From: VBCG01 sp044226535 | Lineage (GTDB): Bacteria; Pseudomonadota; Gammaproteobacteria; Burkholderiales; Casimicrobiaceae | Reading direction: 5' to 3' | DNA length: 64,000 nt | NCBI GenBank assembly: GCA_044226535.1 | Contig: JBGAGT010000013.1 | Location: 1 to 64,000 of the forward strand | Translations under genes and position numbers: made by a program | Notes under the pieces: model-generated | Told to the model about the DNA's origin: nothing | The model's input: only the letters and a program-made list of their open reading frames with translations | The model's database searches: none | Shown: piece by piece, positions 61,188 through 64,000 of the stretch | Layout: each line of letters opens with the position of its first letter | Position numbering within the stretch: the first letter of the stretch is position 1

Positions 61188-62978
61188 ATGAACAACCTTT
61201 ACGCATTACCAAACGCGAATCCGCGTATCGCGACGGGGCTGTCGTCGATCCCCAGGCGAGCTGGATCAACGAGCTTGCGTGGGCGGGTGGCGGCGTTGCG
61301 CGTGCTGCTGGCTGGATTGGCATTGGCCACGCTCGCGAATTCTGCGGTCCGCGCCGAGACTCATCCGCCGATGCCTCCCGGCACTTACGTCGTTGGCTGC
61401 AGCACCGTGGAGCAGGACTTCTCGCGCCTTCGACCCGGCGAGACGCCTCAGCAGTACTGGGAAGGGATTCCCGCCGACGACGGGCGCGCTCGATACGTCA
61501 CCGACCTCGAGACGAGTCCGGCGTCGATGTCGGTTTCCTTCGCAGTTCCCGATGACGGCGAGCTCTTCGGAAAGTACGCGGGAAAGCCGTACACGGTCGC
61601 GTTCATCGTCTGCTACCCGGCGGCGAGCGACTCCGGCTACGAGCCGTACACATTGCCCAACGGCGTCATCGTCCCACGCATGCAGCGCGGCACGCAGCTG
61701 CCGAAGTTCGCGGACACCAATGCGGTCTATCCGCTGCTGGAGTTCTCGCACGGCCTCGAGGGTAGCCCCCTCGACACCGATTACATGCAGGCGATGCGGG
61801 TATTCGCGTCCAACGGCTACGTGGTCGCAGCTCCGTTCCACGCCGATGCACGGGTGGCCAACCTGGACGTCGACGATTTCAAGGACATCGTCCACGCCAT
61901 CGTCGACTTCAGCGACTACACGGCGATGCAGGCGCTGCGTCCGATCACGCTGTCGAAGATGGTGGATGCGCTGGCGGCCGATCCGCACTGGAGCTCGAAC
62001 ATCGACTTCAATCGCGTGGCCGGGTTCGGCGCGAGCCTGGGCGGCGAGGCGCTGATCCTCCAGGCTGGCGCCAAGCTGACCGTCTCCCTGGGACTGTCTT
62101 CGAAGACGGTCATCACGGACCCGCGGCTGACGTCGATCGCCACCTACGTGCCGTACTTCGGGCAGCCGCTGCTGCCGGCCTTCGGGCGTGACCAGAGCGG
62201 CATCGACTTCATGAACGTGGTTCCCGTACTCGGCATCGCCGGTACGGCCGATACGGTTGCGCCGCTGTCGAGCACGCGCGAAGGCTTCGAGCGCATGATG
62301 GGCACGCGCGAGCTGATATCCCTCGAAGACGTCGGTCACGCATTCGACGTGCCGAGCAGCGACGACATCTTCACCTGGTCGCTGTTGTTCCTCGGGGCAA
62401 CCACGCAGCGCGACCCGGCGATGCTGGCACAGCTGCAGCGGACGACCAGCGTCGCGGGCGGTGGCGACGATCGCATCGTGCTCGCCAACGTGCTTCCCTA
62501 CGGACCGGCAGCGGGCGAGATGGACGTGGTGGAGTATTACAACGCTTCGCTCGACCACTATTTCATGACGGCCGACGGCAACGAGATCTCGGTGCTCGAC
62601 GCCGGGGTGATCTCGGGCTGGGCGCGCACGGGCTACGTGTTCAAAGCATGGAACATGGAGAACGTGCGAGGGCGCCCGGTATGCCGGTACTACGGCACAC
62701 CCGGCGTGGGCCCGAACACGCACTTCTACAGCGTGCTGGCGAACGAATGCGCGATACTCGCCAATGACCCCATCTGGACGTTCGAAGGCAACGTCATGAA
62801 GACGGAGGTTCCCGCTAACTGGACCTGCCCGGCGGCCGACATGATGGTGGTGCGCATGTACAACAACGGCAAGGGTGGGGTCGCCAACCACCGCTACACC
62901 ATCACCCCGGATGTCATCAACGAAATGGTGGTGCAGGGTTGGACCGTCGAGGGCCCGGTGATGTGCACGCCGCCTTGA
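61188..62978 (+). CDS. Secreted alpha/beta hydrolase with C-terminal DUF5648-like repeats
   Basis: This 596-residue exported protein has a long leader with a hydrophobic core (AALRVLLAGLALATLANSAVRA, cleavage near residue 56). The alpha/beta hydrolase domain has PLLEFSHGLEG, nucleophile elbow GFGASLGGEALIL and a candidate His in LEDVGHAFDVP. The last 160 residues hold two DUF5648-like segments (VVEYYNASLDHYFMTADGNEISVLDAG...GYVFKAW and VVRMYNN...NHRYTITPDVINEM) with conserved Trp/Tyr/Cys. The enzyme resembles PAF-acetylhydrolase or dienelactone hydrolase-like proteins; its substrate is unknown. It lies directly after the LuxR solo. Confidence 0.82.
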   Translation: MNNLYALPNANPRIATGLSSIPRRAGSTSLRGRVAALRVLLAGLALATLANSAVRAETHPPMPPGTYVVGCSTVEQDFSRLRPGETPQQYWEGIPADDGRARYVTDLETSPASMSVSFAVPDDGELFGKYAGKPYTVAFIVCYPAASDSGYEPYTLPNGVIVPRMQRGTQLPKFADTNAVYPLLEFSHGLEGSPLDTDYMQAMRVFASNGYVVAAPFHADARVANLDVDDFKDIVHAIVDFSDYTAMQALRPITLSKMVDALAADPHWSSNIDFNRVAGFGASLGGEALILQAGAKLTVSLGLSSKTVITDPRLTSIATYVPYFGQPLLPAFGRDQSGIDFMNVVPVLGIAGTADTVAPLSSTREGFERMMGTRELISLEDVGHAFDVPSSDDIFTWSLLFLGATTQRDPAMLAQLQRTTSVAGGGDDRIVLANVLPYGPAAGEMDVVEYYNASLDHYFMTADGNEISVLDAGVISGWARTGYVFKAWNMENVRGRPVCRYYGTPGVGPNTHFYSVLANECAILANDPIWTFEGNVMKTEVPANWTCPAADMMVVRMYNNGKGGVANHRYTITPDVINEMVVQGWTVEGPVMCTPP

Positions 62979-62990
62979 CCGGGGCAGAGG

Positions 62991-63590
62991 CTACCGCACC
63001 TCGATCGACTCCACCCACATGATCTCGCAGGCGCCGTCGCCGGTGTCGTCGCGGCGCAGCGAAGTCGACCATCGCCCGCCGCCCGGGGTCCGCACGTCGA
63101 CGAGTTGCCCCCTGAGCGTCAGCACCTGGCCGCGACGCATGCGTGACAGCGTGTCCTCCACCTCGCGATCGGCGGGAATGGCGTGGATCTGCGCGGCGCT
63201 CACCACCAGTTCGCGCGGTTCGAGGGGGAAGTGCGAAGCATCCCGGGGGCGCCAGTAGAAGAACCGTCCCATCTGCGTGATGTCGAGCTGCTCGAGGACC
63301 TGGCTGTCCGACATCGGCCCCCAGCCCACCGCGAGGTCCCAGGGCGCGATCGACGCGCCGCCGTCGAGGCGGTACCGCTCCTTGCGCAGCAGGCGCACCG
63401 TCAGCGAGTAGCGCGCACGCGGCTGCAAGGTCGCGCCACGCGCGTCGAAGGTCGATGCGTGGTCGAGGTCGACCTGGACCGGCGGCGCCGAGGCGATCTC
63501 GCCTTCGGGGGGCACGAAGGCGCGGTTGCGCCAGGCGTCGAAAGCGCCGTAAAGGCTCGCCACCAGCAGGACGGCGAAAAGGACCCGCAC
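62991..63590 (-). CDS. Membrane-anchored protein of unknown function
   Basis: This 199-residue protein has an N-terminal hydrophobic anchor (VLFAVLLVASLYGAF) and a beta-rich region with APWDLAVGWGPMSDSQVLEQLDITQMGRFFYWRP and an OB-like tail (GQVLTLRGQLVDVRTPGGGRWSTSLRRDDTGDGACEIMWVESIEV). The WDLAVGWG motif recurs in uncharacterised bacterial proteins. It lies 6 bases after the ABC ATPase gene on the same strand and may be cotranscribed with it. Confidence 0.7.
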   Translation of the reverse strand: MRVLFAVLLVASLYGAFDAWRNRAFVPPEGEIASAPPVQVDLDHASTFDARGATLQPRARYSLTVRLLRKERYRLDGGASIAPWDLAVGWGPMSDSQVLEQLDITQMGRFFYWRPRDASHFPLEPRELVVSAAQIHAIPADREVEDTLSRMRRGQVLTLRGQLVDVRTPGGGRWSTSLRRDDTGDGACEIMWVESIEVR

Positions 63591-63596
63591 GCGGCG

Positions 63597-64000
63597 TCAA
63601 CCCGCCGGGATCACCACCACGCCCTGGCTGGGGAGGTCGACGGCTGCGGCCTCGCCGGCGGCGAGCGGTGAGCCGACGTCGGGGCTGACGGCGAAGAGCT
63701 CCCCGACCGGCGTGTCGAGCGTGTACTCCATGAAGCTGCCGAGGTAGGCGGCCTTGCGCACCGTGGCCGCCATCGACGCGGGCGTTGCGTCGCGTCGCAC
63801 CACGATCGACTCGGGGCGGATCGCGACCTCGACCTCCCCGTCGGGCAGGCCGCGATGCGGAAGCGTCAGCGCCAGGGGACCGACGGTGACGCGGGCGAGC
63901 CGGTCGTCGATGCGCGCGAGCCGCGCGCGCACGCGGTTCGCGTCGCCCATGAAGCCCGCGACGAAGGGATTGCCCGGCGCCTCGTAGAGCTCGCGCGGCG
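63597..64000 (-). CDS. ABC transporter ATP-binding protein, C-terminal part (cut by window edge)
   Basis: The frame is open to the right edge and continues upstream of the internal ATG at 63950, reading ELYEAPGNPFVAGFMGDANRV, the usual end of the nucleotide-binding domain. A TOBE domain follows (GEVEVAIRPESIVVRR, VRKAAYLGSFMEYTLDTPVGELFAV). TOBE-bearing ATPases drive iron, polyamine or sugar importers. The Walker motifs are outside the window. An unpartnered binding protein of compatible family lies at 19265-20347, but no link is shown. Confidence 0.85.
   Translation of the reverse strand, partial: PRELYEAPGNPFVAGFMGDANRVRARLARIDDRLARVTVGPLALTLPHRGLPDGEVEVAIRPESIVVRRDATPASMAATVRKAAYLGSFMEYTLDTPVGELFAVSPDVGSPLAAGEAAAVDLPSQGVVVIPAG

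Noticed and set aside
63597..63950. Complete 117-residue protein
   Set aside because: The reading frame continues to the window edge with typical ABC ATPase sequence before the internal ATG, so it is a truncated gene.

Overview
The window looks like chromosome of a GC-rich betaproteobacterium. The evidence is the very GC-biased codon use, the ribBX-ribH-nusB-thiL-pgpA-pncC-recA-recX-alaS backbone, a PhaM-type granule protein, the pilS-pilR-ampD neighbourhood, the aat-bpt pair and frequent 1-4 bp start/stop overlaps. The genus cannot be fixed from this sequence alone.

Layout. 1-11.4 kb: the end of a probable toxin-antitoxin locus, a TonB-like gene, and a minus-strand type IV pilus minor-pilin operon (pilE-fimT-pilV-pilW-pilX-pilY1) with a second FimT/GspH-like gene upstream. 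PilY1 is enlarged by a cysteine-rich repeat block of about 450 residues. 11.4-17.1 kb: a short-chain dehydrogenase/MarR pair behind what looks like an operator-containing leaderless promoter, then glutaryl-CoA dehydrogenase, a zeta-class GST isomerase, a fumarylpyruvate-hydrolase-like enzyme, an alpha/beta hydrolase and a TetR regulator (acyl-CoA/aromatic catabolism). 17.2-23.2 kb: a compact riboflavin/thiamine/NusB/phospholipid/PncC operon carrying an extra periplasmic binding protein gene. 23.2-26.0 kb: a 2,772-bp IS1595-family element with 27-bp inverted ends, an exact 8-bp target duplication and small passenger genes, inserted just upstream of recA. 26.1-27.8 kb: recA and recX separated by a tandem palindrome-derived repeat.

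27.9-33.2 kb: a translationally coupled cluster of a PqqD-like protein, an HPr-kinase-like P-loop protein, two GT2 glycosyltransferases and a nucleotidyltransferase, with a convergent GT4-like glycosyltransferase. No precursor peptide, radical SAM enzyme or protease is recognisable beside it, and its promoter region carries the same GAAC-N4-GTTC palindrome found upstream of recA. This is the best candidate for an undescribed system. 33.3-40.7 kb: alaS, a threonine aldolase whose first residues come from a palindromic repeat, a hotdog thioesterase, a Sel1-like membrane protein, ampD and two HEAT-repeat genes, one fused to an alpha/beta hydrolase. 40.8-48.7 kb: PilR/PilS, a PP0621-like protein, a GlcD-type flavoprotein divergent from PhaM, a GST, an M61 peptidase and tRNA-Arg(CCT). 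48.8-52.7 kb: an MBOAT/SGNH acetylation pair and the two N-degron aminoacyl-protein transferases.

52.7-64.0 kb: a DSF quorum-sensing pair (RpfF with a convergent RpfC-type hybrid kinase) behind a regulatory region rich in inverted repeats, then etfB-etfA-acyl-CoA dehydrogenase, a LuxR solo with the full set of acyl-homoserine-lactone contact residues, a secreted alpha/beta hydrolase with DUF5648-like repeats, an anchored protein of unknown function, and the end of an ABC transporter ATPase cut by the window edge. PilS/PilR presumably serves the pilus locus at the left end. The DSF pair and the LuxR solo place two cell-signalling inputs within 9 kb of each other.
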